A stretch of DNA of 38,215 bases from an uncultured Bacteroidota bacterium (GCA_903903635.1 CAIUZK010000150.1:1-38215); one strand, 5' to 3'; positions 8,424 to 16,856 are shown, counted from the first letter of the stretch. A program made the numbers and translations. The notes: generated by a model from the letters alone, not told the origin.

Positions 8424-8478
8424 TTTCAAACCGGTTATTATTAATTGCACAACCTAACTTCTAAAATGTCCCCAATAG

Positions 8479-8889
8479 CTATTTTCCTAAAATAGATTTA
8501 TTCAATTTACCCAGCGACCAGCATTTACGACTTTGCTTCGCAAGAGCATCCATATCCTGTTCTTCCACATCTATGGCGCCATAATTAAGATACATCTCAA
8601 CCCCGTCTTTCAGGCTCTTAAATTCAGTAGATGGAATATAAAAAGTAATAAGCCCCTTGCCGTTCTTTTTTGATTGCTCATATTGCGAAAAGTCCTTCTT
8701 CCCTATATACAGCACATACCGGTTATTTCCAAAAATGAATGGTCGGGAAGATGAAATCGTAAACAATACATTACTCCCCTTTTCCTTTATATTGGCAACC
8801 TTATCTGTGGGTTTGACCTGGGCAAAACTTTCACTCATGCCGATAGCCGATAAGGCAATAATCATCATCAAAACCGTTATTCTTTTCAT
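8479..8889 (-). CDS. Small secreted protein of unknown function
   Basis: The ATG at 8889 gives a 136-residue product with a clear Sec signal peptide (MKRITVLMMIIALSAIGMS, then SFAQ). The mature part of about 110 residues is rich in Lys and Ser and predicted mainly beta (VLFTISSSRPFIFGNNRYVLYIG), with an acidic stretch (DVEEQDMDALAKQ) near the C-terminus. The open frame extends to 8940, but the extra residues would precede the signal peptide, so the internal ATG is preferred. It lies 55 bp upstream of the hydrolase gene and may share its transcript. I do not recognise the family. Confidence 0.65.
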   Translation of the reverse strand: MKRITVLMMIIALSAIGMSESFAQVKPTDKVANIKEKGSNVLFTISSSRPFIFGNNRYVLYIGKKDFSQYEQSKKNGKGLITFYIPSTEFKSLKDGVEMYLNYGAIDVEEQDMDALAKQSRKCWSLGKLNKSILGK

Positions 8890-8969
8890 CAGTATAATTT
8901 TCAGAAAACCAAATATAATTATCTTATTCCCGGAATTCACATATAAATAATTATATCTAAACTATTTTA

Positions 8970-9252
8970 GGAACGTTGATGAAATAAGTTCCACCATATT
9001 GCGAAGTAATATTTCTTTTATTAACTGCCGTAGCTTCAGCGAAGGCATGTTATTAACTGCCATATCTTTAGCGAAGGCCTGTTTTATGAGGCATGCCCGC
9101 AAGGGCGCGAGCGCAGCTCTATCTGTGTCTCGAAAGCTTTCGGGATAAAGACTTTAGCAACGAAATAAAAATGGAACGCACCGAGGCAAATAAAAATGAT
9201 TATGAACGAGGTAATAGAACGAGTAAGATGGTGGGAGTTATTTTCTTCGTTC
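8970..9252. mobile_element. MITE-like element, copy 1 (283 bp, imperfect terminal inverted repeats)
   Basis: The left end (GGAACGTTGATGAAATAAG, then TTCCACCATATT) and the reverse complement of the right end (GAACGAAGAAAATAACTC, then CCACCATCTT) form imperfect inverted repeats of about 30 bp. Outer and inner blocks match the element at 13844-14000. This copy is longer: it has a tandem duplication of about 32 bp (9019-9082, TTATTAACTGCC units) and a GC-rich insert with the perfect palindrome CGAAAGCTTTCG near 9131. It fills most of the 361-bp gap between two genes. Its right edge supplies the stop codon (TGA, 9253-9251) of the NHL gene. No transposase is present, so it would be non-autonomous or a relic. 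Confidence 0.6.
9019..9082. repeat. Two tandem copies of a ~32-bp unit inside the MITE-like element
   Basis: Two adjacent units read TTATTAACTGCC, then gtagcttcagcgaaggcatg or catatctttagcgaaggcctg. They differ at a few bases only. They are absent from the shorter copy of the element, so the duplication arose after the copies separated or was lost from the other. Confidence 0.7.
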
Positions 9253-10630
9253 AGAAGCTATTTACCTCAATCCTTATTGTCTTACACCCCAGGTCTGTGG
9301 TAATAGTCATAAAATACATTCCTTGCGACACCTGCAAACTTAATGGCACTTGCTTATTGGTTGAAGTAGAAAGTTCGGTCACCAACTGACCCAGAGAATT
9401 GGTTATATCTATTTTTACTTGTTTACTAATCACCGATGACACAAAAACATCAAAATTACCATTATTAGGTTGAGGCCATATTTTGATATCATCACTCTGT
9501 TGTTGCCCCTGAACAGGCCCACCAATACCGTTATAATAAGCTGAGATATACCTGATTACATTATTGCCTACATCTGCAATATATACATTACCGGCAGCAT
9601 CGGCAAAAACTCCATAAGGCGCTGCAAACTCACATTCCTTTGCAGGGCCGCCATCACCGCTATAACCAATAGAACCATTACCGGCCAGTGTACTAATGAT
9701 TCCGGTAGTACTCACTTTTCTAATGTTTTTAAGAAAGGCATCTGCGATATATAAATTGCCCGATGCATCGGTTGCCACTCCCACCGGCTCATTCATCTTG
9801 GCCGATGTAGCCTGGCCACCGTCTCCGCTATATCCCGCTGTACCTGTGCCTGCAATTGTACTGATGATTCCCGATGTATTAACTTTTCTCACACAACTAT
9901 TCTGCACATCGCATATATATACATTTCCCCCGGCATCCACTGCCAGCCCAAACGGATGATTCAAACCTGCAGAATCAGCATGTCCGCCATCCCCGCCAAA
10001 AGTAGCTATGCCTGTGCCGGCAAAAGTGCTGATCGTTCCTGTAACATCTATTTTTCTTATCCGGTTGTCCAGATTATCGGCAATATAAATATTCCCGTTC
10101 AGGTCAACTACCAGATCCGATATATGCTGAAACCCTGCATTGATAGCCGGTCCACCATCCCCACTATAGCCTGTAGTGCCGTTGCCTGCAATTGTACTGA
10201 TAACACCTGCTGAATTCACCTTCCTGACATAGGCTCCGCCAGTACCCAACCCACTGAATGTCACATCCTCAGCTATATAAACATTGCCATGTTGGTCGGT
10301 AGCCACACTATAAGGAAAAGAGATACCCGCATTTACCGCCAGACCGCCATCGCCGCTATGAGCAACGATGCCATTACCCGCAAAGGTTGAAATAACCCCT
10401 GAAGAATTTACCTTCCTGATCCGCGAATTGCCGTTATCTGCAATATAAATATTTCCGGCTCCATCTGTCCTGGCCCTTTCCGGGTCAAACATTTTGGCCA
10501 GCGTTGCAGCGCCTCCATCACCATCATACCCAAGAATTCCATTCCCTGCTATGGTAGTAATTATCTGTCCGCTGGCTGAACAAAACAGGAACATCAGAAT
10601 AATTATCAAACAGGATTTCGCTCTATACAT
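9251..10630 (-). CDS. Secreted NHL-repeat beta-propeller protein with T9SS sorting domain
   Basis: The 459-residue protein has a Sec signal (CLIIILMFLFCSASGQ), then six NHL repeats of about 56-60 residues between about 25 and 366. Each carries the signature IxTxAGxGxxGYxGDGGxA and a DxxGNxYIAD strand, consistent with a six-bladed propeller. The last 75 residues (IKIWPQPNNGNFDVFVSS to the end) are a T9SS type A sorting domain, so the protein is sent across the outer membrane. NHL propellers usually bind proteins, glycans or RNA; the ligand here is unknown. The stop codon falls at the border of the MITE-like element, so the native C-terminus may have been trimmed or extended by that insertion. 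Confidence 0.88.
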   Translation of the reverse strand: MYRAKSCLIIILMFLFCSASGQIITTIAGNGILGYDGDGGAATLAKMFDPERARTDGAGNIYIADNGNSRIRKVNSSGVISTFAGNGIVAHSGDGGLAVNAGISFPYSVATDQHGNVYIAEDVTFSGLGTGGAYVRKVNSAGVISTIAGNGTTGYSGDGGPAINAGFQHISDLVVDLNGNIYIADNLDNRIRKIDVTGTISTFAGTGIATFGGDGGHADSAGLNHPFGLAVDAGGNVYICDVQNSCVRKVNTSGIISTIAGTGTAGYSGDGGQATSAKMNEPVGVATDASGNLYIADAFLKNIRKVSTTGIISTLAGNGSIGYSGDGGPAKECEFAAPYGVFADAAGNVYIADVGNNVIRYISAYYNGIGGPVQGQQQSDDIKIWPQPNNGNFDVFVSSVISKQVKIDITNSLGQLVTELSTSTNKQVPLSLQVSQGMYFMTITTDLGCKTIRIEVNSF

Positions 10631-10663
10631 AGCTTATAGTTAAACAAATACAGGGAGTAATAT

Positions 10664-10683
10664 TAAACGTACAATAACGTTTA
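10664..10683. promoter_or_regulatory. Inverted repeat in the leader of the NHL gene
   Basis: TAAACGT and ACGTTTA form a perfect 7-bp inverted repeat with a 6-bp spacer. It lies between the predicted -7 box (10708-10701) and the ATG (10630), so it would be in the 5' UTR as RNA or act as a DNA operator. No known regulator is assigned. Confidence 0.3.
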
Positions 10684-10700
10684 TTATTTCCTCCGGAAGC

Positions 10701-10727
10701 AAAAGTATGGGTTAAACACATATCAAA
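10701..10727 (-). promoter_or_regulatory. Bacteroidota-type promoter of the NHL gene
   Basis: On the minus strand TTG (10727-10725) is followed after 16 bp by TACTTTTG (10708-10701), an exact TAnnTTTG match. The predicted leader is about 60 nt. Confidence 0.5.
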
Positions 10728-10803
10728 GTACTACACCATCCTGAGTTTAGATAGTGTCGTGAAATTTTCCGGAAAATCTGAATACCGAAGTCTGAATTAC
10801 TTA

Positions 10804-10989
10804 TTACTCTTTCATCAAAGCCTGAGCAAATAACAAGTGTCCCGGTATGCGTTCGCCATGTTTACCATGTTCATGTTTATACACCATACTTATACCGCCT
10901 GCCAGAGTCCACCCGCTATTTAGTAATTTTGCAACCTCCGTTTCAACTTCAGAATATTCCAATGCAGATACTATTTTGTATTGTTTCAT
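10804..10989 (-). CDS. DUF1737-like small protein
   Basis: The 61-residue protein begins MKQYKIVSALEYSEVETEV and contains LLNSGWTLAGGISMVYKHE, ending FAQALMKE. This arrangement matches the DUF1737 family: an N-terminal strand, an amphipathic helix, the W-x-L-x-G-G motif and a C-terminal FAQAL. The function of the family is not established. It lies 92 bp downstream of the ubiA stop and is separated from it by a strong hairpin, so it is probably its own transcription unit. Confidence 0.78.
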   Translation of the reverse strand: MKQYKIVSALEYSEVETEVAKLLNSGWTLAGGISMVYKHEHGKHGERIPGHLLFAQALMKE

Positions 10990-11037
10990 AATTCATTAGG
11001 TATTTTAGGAAACCGATGAATTAAAATTAGTATTTTC

Positions 11038-11064
11038 TTTCTATTTCCGGAAGCCGAATAGAAA
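11038..11064 (-). terminator. Likely terminator after the ubiA-like gene
   Basis: TTTCTATT(TC)CGG and CCGAATAGAAA pair over about 11 bp with a 2-nt bulge and an AAG loop. On the minus strand the hairpin lies 18 bp past the ubiA stop and is followed by an A/T-rich tract with TTTT. Its position between two same-strand genes fits termination. Confidence 0.45.
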
Positions 11065-11081
11065 TAATTATTTGCGATTTG

Positions 11082-11948
11082 CTAAATTAATATGGAGATT
11101 ATGGTAAATACGGCAAAAACCACACTGGCAAATCCATTGGTATTGGCAAAAGCCATATTTACCTTGCTCAGGTCCGATGGTTTTACAAGTGTATGCTGGT
11201 AGATAAGCATACCAATATAAATCGCGGCACCTATCCAGTAGATCCAGTTAAAATGCCCGTTAATACCCGCTCCAACCACAAAAATCGCTGAACACAGGTG
11301 TAATAAAGAGGATACAACCAATGAATTCTTCACGCCCAGCGCTGCAGGTATCGAATGCAACTTCTGATCACGGTCAAATTCCTCATCCTGCAATGCATAA
11401 ATGATATCAAAACCAGCTACCCAGGTAAGAACCGAGAGTGAAAAAAATACAGGCAAGGATGCAAAATGACCGGTAACAGCAAGGAATGCGCCAATAGGAG
11501 ATAACGACAAACCGATGCCCAGAACAATATGGCACAATGACGTGAACCGCTTGGTAAAACTATAAAACAAAATAACGAACAAGGCTACAAATGATAACCA
11601 GAAACAGGCTGCATTGATAAACCATGTTGTAGCTACAAACAAAACTGAATTGGCAATAGTAAAAAACAATGCCTGACCGGGTTTTATGACACCGGCGGGT
11701 ATTTCCCTTTTTGCTGTTCGCGGGTTTTTTGCATCAAAGCTCCTGTCCAGGTATCGGTTAAATGCCATTGCCGCACTGCGGGCAAAAAGCATGCATAACA
11801 GCATTTTCACCAACAGGCTCCATTGAAATGCATTATGATAATTGACAACTGCAATAACAAACCCTATAAACGCAAATGGCAGCGCAAATACGGTATGGCT
11901 AAACCGTATCAGCGACAAATAATTCAGCAGCTTCTTATAATACGACAT
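11082..11948 (-). CDS. ubiA: UbiA-family polyprenyltransferase (4-hydroxybenzoate prenyltransferase-like)
   Basis: This 288-residue integral membrane protein has about eight or nine hydrophobic helices and both Asp-rich motifs of UbiA prenyltransferases. NRYLDRSFDAKNPRTAKR (64-81) and DEEFDRDQKLHSIPAALG (about 188-205) bind the prenyl diphosphate through Mg2+. The Ser-Ile-Pro after the second motif is typical of the 4-hydroxybenzoate and futalosine-route (MqnP-like) branch. Bacteroidota usually make menaquinone, so prenylation of a menaquinone precursor is the likely job, but UbiA versus MqnP cannot be settled without the rest of the pathway. The DUF1573 gene ends 16 bp upstream, so the two are probably co-transcribed. 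Confidence 0.88.
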   Translation of the reverse strand: MSYYKKLLNYLSLIRFSHTVFALPFAFIGFVIAVVNYHNAFQWSLLVKMLLCMLFARSAAMAFNRYLDRSFDAKNPRTAKREIPAGVIKPGQALFFTIANSVLFVATTWFINAACFWLSFVALFVILFYSFTKRFTSLCHIVLGIGLSLSPIGAFLAVTGHFASLPVFFSLSVLTWVAGFDIIYALQDEEFDRDQKLHSIPAALGVKNSLVVSSLLHLCSAIFVVGAGINGHFNWIYWIGAAIYIGMLIYQHTLVKPSDLSKVNMAFANTNGFASVVFAVFTIISILI

Positions 11949-11964
11949 ATTGAATCTCCATTTG

Positions 11965-12483
11965 TTATTTCACCTCAGCATCAAATCCTATCGATACCGC
12001 TTCCAGTTCTCCGTTTGAATGAATTATGACATTTTTATGCTGCTTCCCCGACTTGCCTTTCGGGTTAAAAGTTACAGTTATTTCCCCCTCTGCGCCCGGC
12101 GCAATCGGCTCCTTCGAAAACGAAGGAACAGTACATCCGCACGACACATCTGCCTTAGCTATCATCAATGGGTTCTTACCTGTATTTCTAAACTTAAAAA
12201 CATGCTTTACTTCCTTACTGTCCGGTATGGTTCCAAAATCAAAATTGGTTTCATCAAACTTCATAGTTGTTTTGGGCATGGCATTTACCTGCTGGCTTCT
12301 GCTATCAATTACAGTATTGATCACATTACCAGGCTGCCCTGTCTTATTATTGTTTTCTGCACTCTTCTTGTGCCACAAAGCATTTAAAGAATTACTGCTG
12401 ATACCTGTCAATTCAATAATGACCAGAGTAAATACCGACAATGTCAGAATAGTAAGTAATACCGCTTTAAAATTTGGATTCAT
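11965..12483 (-). CDS. DUF1573 domain protein, exported
   Basis: From the ATG at 12483 (172 aa) the protein has one N-terminal hydrophobic segment (AVLLTILTLSVFTLVIIEL). A low-complexity linker follows, then a DUF1573 immunoglobulin-like domain over the last 100 residues (FDETNFDFGTIPDSK, VKHVFKFRNTGKNPLMI, CGCTVPSFSKEPIAPGAEG). CGCTVP and the FxFxNTG motif are hallmarks of this family, which is common in Bacteroidota envelopes and has no settled function. The open frame extends two codons to a TTG at 12489, which is less likely as a start. The ubiA-like gene begins 16 bp downstream. Confidence 0.88.
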   Translation of the reverse strand: MNPNFKAVLLTILTLSVFTLVIIELTGISSNSLNALWHKKSAENNNKTGQPGNVINTVIDSRSQQVNAMPKTTMKFDETNFDFGTIPDSKEVKHVFKFRNTGKNPLMIAKADVSCGCTVPSFSKEPIAPGAEGEITVTFNPKGKSGKQHKNVIIHSNGELEAVSIGFDAEVK

Positions 12484-12564
12484 TTTCAATTAACGTTTCA
12501 ATGATCAATAAAATAACTAAACCTTACTATTTACAAGTCTCAACCTCTCACCAAAACTTAAGCG

Positions 12565-13809
12565 CTATGCACTCCAGATACCAGCAAGGTGCACCAATGT
12601 TTCAACGGCCTTCTCCATATCCTGCACACTCACATATTCCTGCTTGGAATGAATACCCATTTCACCTGTAAACAGATTAGGGCAAGGCAAACCCATAAAC
12701 GATAGCCTTGAGCCATCTGTTCCACCCCTTATGCTCTTTCGTTGTACAGTCATTCCCGCGCACTTATAGGCTTCCTCTGCATAATCCATAACCTGAGGAT
12801 GATTATCCAGCACTTCCTTCATATTTCTGTATTGCTCCTTTACCACAAAGGTTGTAGTAACGCCGGGGAACTGCTCTGCTGTCTTATACACCAATGCCTT
12901 TAATCTTTCTTCATGATTGGCAAGTTCTTCAGTTACAAAATCCCTGATTATAAACTGTACAGTCGCCTTTTCCAATCCGCCTTCAATGGATGTTGGATGC
13001 ACAAATCCCTGCATGCCATCGGTAGTCTCCGGGCACCACTCATTCTTTGGCAAACTATCTACAAAAGCCGATGCTACTTTTATTGCATTCACCATTTTAC
13101 CTTTTGCATATCCCGGATGCGCACTCAATCCATTAAAAGTCACCACCACCGCATCAGCCGAAAAGGTTTCCCCTTCCAGGTGTCCACGCTCACCACCATC
13201 CAGTGTATATCCGAAATCGGCGCCAAGTTTGGCCATATCTATTGCCGCAACACCACGTCCCACTTCCTCATCAGGTGTAAACAAAATCCTTATTTTACCA
13301 TGCTTTATTTCAGGATGCTGAATCAGGTAGTTGGCAAGGTCCATAATAATGGCCACACCTGCTTTATCATCTGCTCCAAGCAAAGTGTTCCCCGATGCGG
13401 TAATAAGATCATCACCTATCCTTTCCTTCAGATAAGGATGATTTTTTGTACTGATTACCACACTTTTATCATCAGGCAATACAATATCACTTCCATCGTA
13501 CTTAGGGTGCAATATTGGCTTCACATCTTTACCGCTGCAATCAGGCGCGGTGTCCACATGTGCGCAGTAACAAAGCACTGGCACCACCTTTTCTGTTGTT
13601 GCCGGAATAGTTGCATACACATAGCCATGCACATCCAGTTCGGCATCAGCAATTCCCAGTGCTTTTAGTTCTTCTACCAGTATCCTGCTAAGGTCCTTCT
13701 GTTTTTCTGTAGACGGTTGCGAATTCGACGTAGGATCACTTTGAGTATCCACCTGTACATAACGCATAAACCGTTCAGCAGCCGTGTGATTATAATTCGA
13801 TAATGCCAT
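12565..13809 (-). CDS. pepT: Peptidase T (tripeptide aminopeptidase, M20 family)
   Basis: The 414-residue cytosolic metallopeptidase has the usual PepT length. Zinc-site and catalytic motifs are all visible: AHVDTAPD with H84 and D86, GADDKAG with D147, TPDEEVGRG with E181/E182, and the DGGERGHLEGETF segment that precedes the dimerisation domain. A C-terminal IHSKQEYVS holds the last His ligand. PepT removes N-terminal residues from tripeptides. The ATG at 13809 directly fits the conserved N-terminus (AERFMRYVQVDTQSDP). The MITE-like element at 13844 begins only 9 bp upstream of the predicted -7 box, so the promoter may depend on element sequence. Confidence 0.95.
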   Translation of the reverse strand: MALSNYNHTAAERFMRYVQVDTQSDPTSNSQPSTEKQKDLSRILVEELKALGIADAELDVHGYVYATIPATTEKVVPVLCYCAHVDTAPDCSGKDVKPILHPKYDGSDIVLPDDKSVVISTKNHPYLKERIGDDLITASGNTLLGADDKAGVAIIMDLANYLIQHPEIKHGKIRILFTPDEEVGRGVAAIDMAKLGADFGYTLDGGERGHLEGETFSADAVVVTFNGLSAHPGYAKGKMVNAIKVASAFVDSLPKNEWCPETTDGMQGFVHPTSIEGGLEKATVQFIIRDFVTEELANHEERLKALVYKTAEQFPGVTTTFVVKEQYRNMKEVLDNHPQVMDYAEEAYKCAGMTVQRKSIRGGTDGSRLSFMGLPCPNLFTGEMGIHSKQEYVSVQDMEKAVETLVHLAGIWSA

Positions 13810-13826
13810 TTTATAAATTTGAACCG

Positions 13827-13834
13827 CAAAAGTA
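13827..13834 (-). promoter_or_regulatory. -7 box of pepT next to the MITE-like element
   Basis: On the minus strand TACTTTTG is an exact TAnnTTTG match 17 bp before the pepT ATG. No TTG occurs at the expected upstream distance, which falls inside the element at 13844-14000. The element therefore supplies or disrupts the -33 region. Confidence 0.5.
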
Positions 13835-13843
13835 ATTATCTTA

Positions 13844-14000
13844 GGAACGTTGACGAAATAAGTTTCAGCATATTGCGAAGTTATATTTCTTTTTTATGAG
13901 GCGTAAAATCTGCGAATAATGAATTATTTTAAGACTTTTACAGCGAAATAAAAATGGAATAGAACCAGTAAGATGGTGGAACTTATTTTGCCATCGTTCC
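13844..14000. mobile_element. MITE-like element, copy 2 (157 bp, terminal inverted repeats)
   Basis: The left end reads GGAACGTTGACGAAATAAG and the reverse complement of the right end reads GGAACGATGGCAAAATAAG, continuing with TTCCACCATCTT against TTTCAGCATATT. These are imperfect inverted repeats of about 30 bp. The interior (TTATGAGGC, AAGACTTTTACAGCGAAATA, AAATGGAA, AGTAAGATGGTGG) matches the outer blocks of the copy at 8970-9252 but lacks its central 120-bp insert. It sits between pepT and ligA. No coding potential. Confidence 0.6.
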
Positions 14001-14080
14001 TTACTTCATTTAGAATCATAAAAAAGGAATACAAATATTATCCATAAATACATATCTGAATACTCCTGCCTCCTATCTTA

Positions 14081-16180
14081 TTATGCCCCTTCAATCAGAC
14101 TCAGAAACTCCTGCTCGGTAAGTATATTCACTGTCCCCAGTTTTTTTGCCTTTTCCAGTTTCGAGCCAGCATCGGTGCCTGCAACAAGGTAATTGAGCTT
14201 ACTGCTCACACCTCCCAATATAGCTCCCCCCATGGCCTCTACCCTGGCCTCAGCATCACTTCGCTTAAACTGGCTTAGTGTGCCGGTAAACAAAAATGTT
14301 TTCCCTGCCAGTTCTCCGTCTGTTTTCATCTGCCCCTTATGCTCGTTTTTCAGATTCACCCCCGATGCTGCCAGTTTTTCTATCATGGCCCTGTTCTCCG
14401 GCCTTGCAAAAAAATCAACTACCGATGTCGCAACCTTTGGCCCAATATCCTCAAGCATCGATAGTTTTTCTATATCCCAACTATAAAACTCTGTAATATC
14501 AGAAACCGCGGAGGCAAGTGTCTTTGCGGTAGTCTCGCCTATATGCCTGATACCCAATCCAAATATCAGCCGGTTCAGTGGTTGCACCTTCGATTGCTCT
14601 ATAGATTGTTTCAGATTAGTTACCGACTTCTCACCAAATCCACCCAATTGCTGCACCCGGTCCCAATCTATATGGTACATACCCGGTATATCCAGTAATA
14701 TCTTATCTTCAAAAAACTTCTGCACATTGGCATTGCCCATACTCCTTATATCCATGGCATCCTTGCTGGCAAAGTGGATCATCCGCTCCACCACCTGCAC
14801 CGGGCAGTTTATATTAATGCATCTCCATGCCGCCTCATCCTGTTGCTTTTCCAGTTCGCTGTTACATGCCGGGCAGGTTTTTGGAAATACTATGGGTTCT
14901 TCTTCACCATTCCTCAATTCAGTAAGAGGTTTCACAATATAAGGAATCACATCTCCTGCCCGCTCCACCAGTACAGTATCCCCTATTCTCAGATCCTTTT
15001 CTCTCACTACATCTTCATTAAACAGCGACACTGATGTTACCGTTACCCCACCTATATGTACCGGATCTATTTTGGCTACCGGCGTTATCGTACCCACCCG
15101 CCCCACCTGAAACTCTACCCTGCGCAACTTACTCGTTGCCTGCCTGGCCTTGAATTTATAAGCTACTGCCCACCTCGGATGGTGGCTCGTCATACCCATC
15201 TTATCCTGCAAGGCAAATTCATTTACTTTGATCACCAGTCCATCCACCTCAAATGCCAGCGTATCTCGTATCTCCTCAAATTCCGAACAGTATTTTATTA
15301 CATCCTCAATATGGCTGAAGCGTTTCATCTCTTTAGCAGGTGTCGGAAATCCGAGGCTGTACAGCCATTGCAGCGATCCATAATGCGTATTCAGTCCTTC
15401 CGGTCTTTGCGCTCCATCATTAAGTGTATAATCACTAATATGATACAGTATGGCATTAAGTCCCCGCTTCTTTACTTCCGCCGGGTCCAGTATACGCAGC
15501 GTTCCCGATGCTGCATTCCTTGGGTTAGCCAGTGGCGATTGCCCTTCTGCCACACGCTGTTTATTGATTGCTTCAAATACACTTTTATGAATCACTATCT
15601 CACCCCTTATTTCTATCTGGCTGATCCCCTGCTTTACCAGTTCGGCCGATAAGGGTATCGCCTTTATCTGCCTTATATTCGCGGTCACATCCTCACCCAT
15701 CACACCATCGCCACGCGTAGCTCCCCTGCTCAGATGCCCGTTATCATATATTATAGAGATACTTGCGCCATCATACTTGGGTTCTACACAATACTCTATA
15801 GTGTCTGTACCAGCCAGTTCCCTGCACCTTCTGTCCCAGTCTGTCAGGTCTTCCGCATTATAGGTGTTATCCAGGCTCAGCATGGGCACCAGGTGGCTCA
15901 CCGTCGGAAACCGCTCACTCAATCCCTTGGCCACACGTTGCGTAGGCGAATCTGCTGTTACCAGTTCCGGATATTTGTCCTCCAGATGTTTTAATTGTTT
16001 AAAAAGGCTATCGTACTCAAAATCCGACAAAGCCGGATCACTTTGCACATAATATTTCCAGTCAGCATAATTAATCACCTCCCGCAACTGGTCTGCCTGC
16101 CTGCCTGCATCTGCTACATTGCTGCTCAATAATTGTTTTGCCTGCTCATACAAGCGCTGCTCATCCTGTTTGGTGTACAT
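14081..16180 (-). CDS. ligA: NAD-dependent DNA ligase
   Basis: This 699-residue protein seals nicks using NAD+ in replication and repair. All LigA modules are present in order. The N-terminal Ia domain carries the YYVQSDPALSDFEYDSLF motif. The nucleotidyltransferase domain has the adenylated lysine K135 in EPKYDGAS. The OB domain includes GRVGTITPVAKIDPV. A four-Cys zinc finger (CPAC ... CINCPV pattern) and helix-hairpin-helix repeats (GLGIRHIGETTAK, LEDIGPKVATSV) follow. A C-terminal BRCT domain (GKTFLFTGTLSQFKR) closes the protein. The length is normal. It is transcribed divergently from the helix-hairpin-helix gene at 16249, with 68 bp between start codons. Confidence 0.97.
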   Translation of the reverse strand: MYTKQDEQRLYEQAKQLLSSNVADAGRQADQLREVINYADWKYYVQSDPALSDFEYDSLFKQLKHLEDKYPELVTADSPTQRVAKGLSERFPTVSHLVPMLSLDNTYNAEDLTDWDRRCRELAGTDTIEYCVEPKYDGASISIIYDNGHLSRGATRGDGVMGEDVTANIRQIKAIPLSAELVKQGISQIEIRGEIVIHKSVFEAINKQRVAEGQSPLANPRNAASGTLRILDPAEVKKRGLNAILYHISDYTLNDGAQRPEGLNTHYGSLQWLYSLGFPTPAKEMKRFSHIEDVIKYCSEFEEIRDTLAFEVDGLVIKVNEFALQDKMGMTSHHPRWAVAYKFKARQATSKLRRVEFQVGRVGTITPVAKIDPVHIGGVTVTSVSLFNEDVVREKDLRIGDTVLVERAGDVIPYIVKPLTELRNGEEEPIVFPKTCPACNSELEKQQDEAAWRCININCPVQVVERMIHFASKDAMDIRSMGNANVQKFFEDKILLDIPGMYHIDWDRVQQLGGFGEKSVTNLKQSIEQSKVQPLNRLIFGLGIRHIGETTAKTLASAVSDITEFYSWDIEKLSMLEDIGPKVATSVVDFFARPENRAMIEKLAASGVNLKNEHKGQMKTDGELAGKTFLFTGTLSQFKRSDAEARVEAMGGAILGGVSSKLNYLVAGTDAGSKLEKAKKLGTVNILTEQEFLSLIEGA

Positions 16181-16248
16181 GTTGCAAAGTAAATTCCAAT
16201 AAAATTACTAACCGAATTCTATAAAAATTTTTATTTTGCAAATAGCTC

Positions 16249-16755
16249 ATGAATAAAAAGCTCAAATCCTACTTCTCCTTCACCCGCACCGAGCGTATTG
16301 GGTTCATTAGTCTTTGCCTCCTGGTTGTTATTCTAATAGCCGTTTGGGCCTCACTGAACTTCCGGAAACACAAAGAAATACCTAAAGAAAACGACCTTCA
16401 TTTATCAGCCGAATGGGAAAAAGCAAAGCAGATACAACCAAAAGATGATAGTACACCGCCAGATACCACATCCTATCCCGAACCTATAAAATCCAATAAA
16501 TCAGAGGTCGCCCTGCCTGTTATTTATGAGCAGCTTGACATCAATACTATCGATTCATTTACACTTTCCCGCATAAATGGCATATCAACTGCAACTGCCG
16601 GCAAAATCGTATCCTTCCGCTATACCCATGGGCCTTTTTCCAACATGGAGCGATTGCAGTCTATTGCTGGTATTTCAAATAAGGAATTGAAAATCCTGTA
16701 CAAAAACCTGGTCATCAGTAATAATAATAATAAGTTATCACCGGCTGTTAAATAA
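16249..16755 (+). CDS. Membrane-anchored helix-hairpin-helix (ComEA-like) protein
   Basis: The 168-residue protein has an N-terminal membrane anchor (IGFISLCLLVVILIAVWASL, about 17-36), a polar linker, and a C-terminal helix-hairpin-helix pair. The pair reads LDINTIDSFTLSRINGIS, TAGKIVSFRYTHGPFSN and LQSIAGISNKELKIL, the layout of ComEA DNA-binding domains. Bacteroidota carry many such proteins, and only some take part in DNA uptake. The N-terminal FTRTERIGF motif is typical of this lineage. It is divergent from ligA across a 68-bp gap, which must hold both promoters. A DNA-binding role is family knowledge; a competence role is not shown here. Confidence 0.8.
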   Translation: MNKKLKSYFSFTRTERIGFISLCLLVVILIAVWASLNFRKHKEIPKENDLHLSAEWEKAKQIQPKDDSTPPDTTSYPEPIKSNKSEVALPVIYEQLDINTIDSFTLSRINGISTATAGKIVSFRYTHGPFSNMERLQSIAGISNKELKILYKNLVISNNNNKLSPAVK

Positions 16756-16828
16756 TTGCCGGATTTTTATCCCTGTTTCCCATCTTGCATTTCGCCCCTT
16801 TAGCATACTTAATATTTAAACTATGTAG

Positions 16829-16856
16829 TTGACTTCAAAAAAATGTCGTAAAATTG
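16829..16856 (+). promoter_or_regulatory. Possible promoter of the acyl-CoA dehydrogenase gene
   Basis: TTG (16829-16831) is followed after 17 bp by TAAAATTG (16849-16856), one mismatch from TAnnTTTG. The ATG is 28 bp further on. Confidence 0.4.

Noticed and set aside
10766-10779. Perfect palindrome ATTTTCCGGAAAAT as a terminator of the DUF1737 gene
   Set aside because: It has no loop and no following T-run; it could be chance in AT-rich DNA.
11010-11025. Fragment of the MITE-like element (TTTAGGAAACCGATGAA)
   Set aside because: Only the first few bases resemble the element end and no partner end or interior follows.
12913-13668. 251-aa plus-strand frame opposite pepT
   Set aside because: Cys/His/Ile-rich shadow of a well-supported pepT gene with no domain or start context.
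15056-15652. 198-aa plus-strand frame opposite ligA
   Set aside because: Antisense shadow of ligA with low-complexity, non-protein-like composition.
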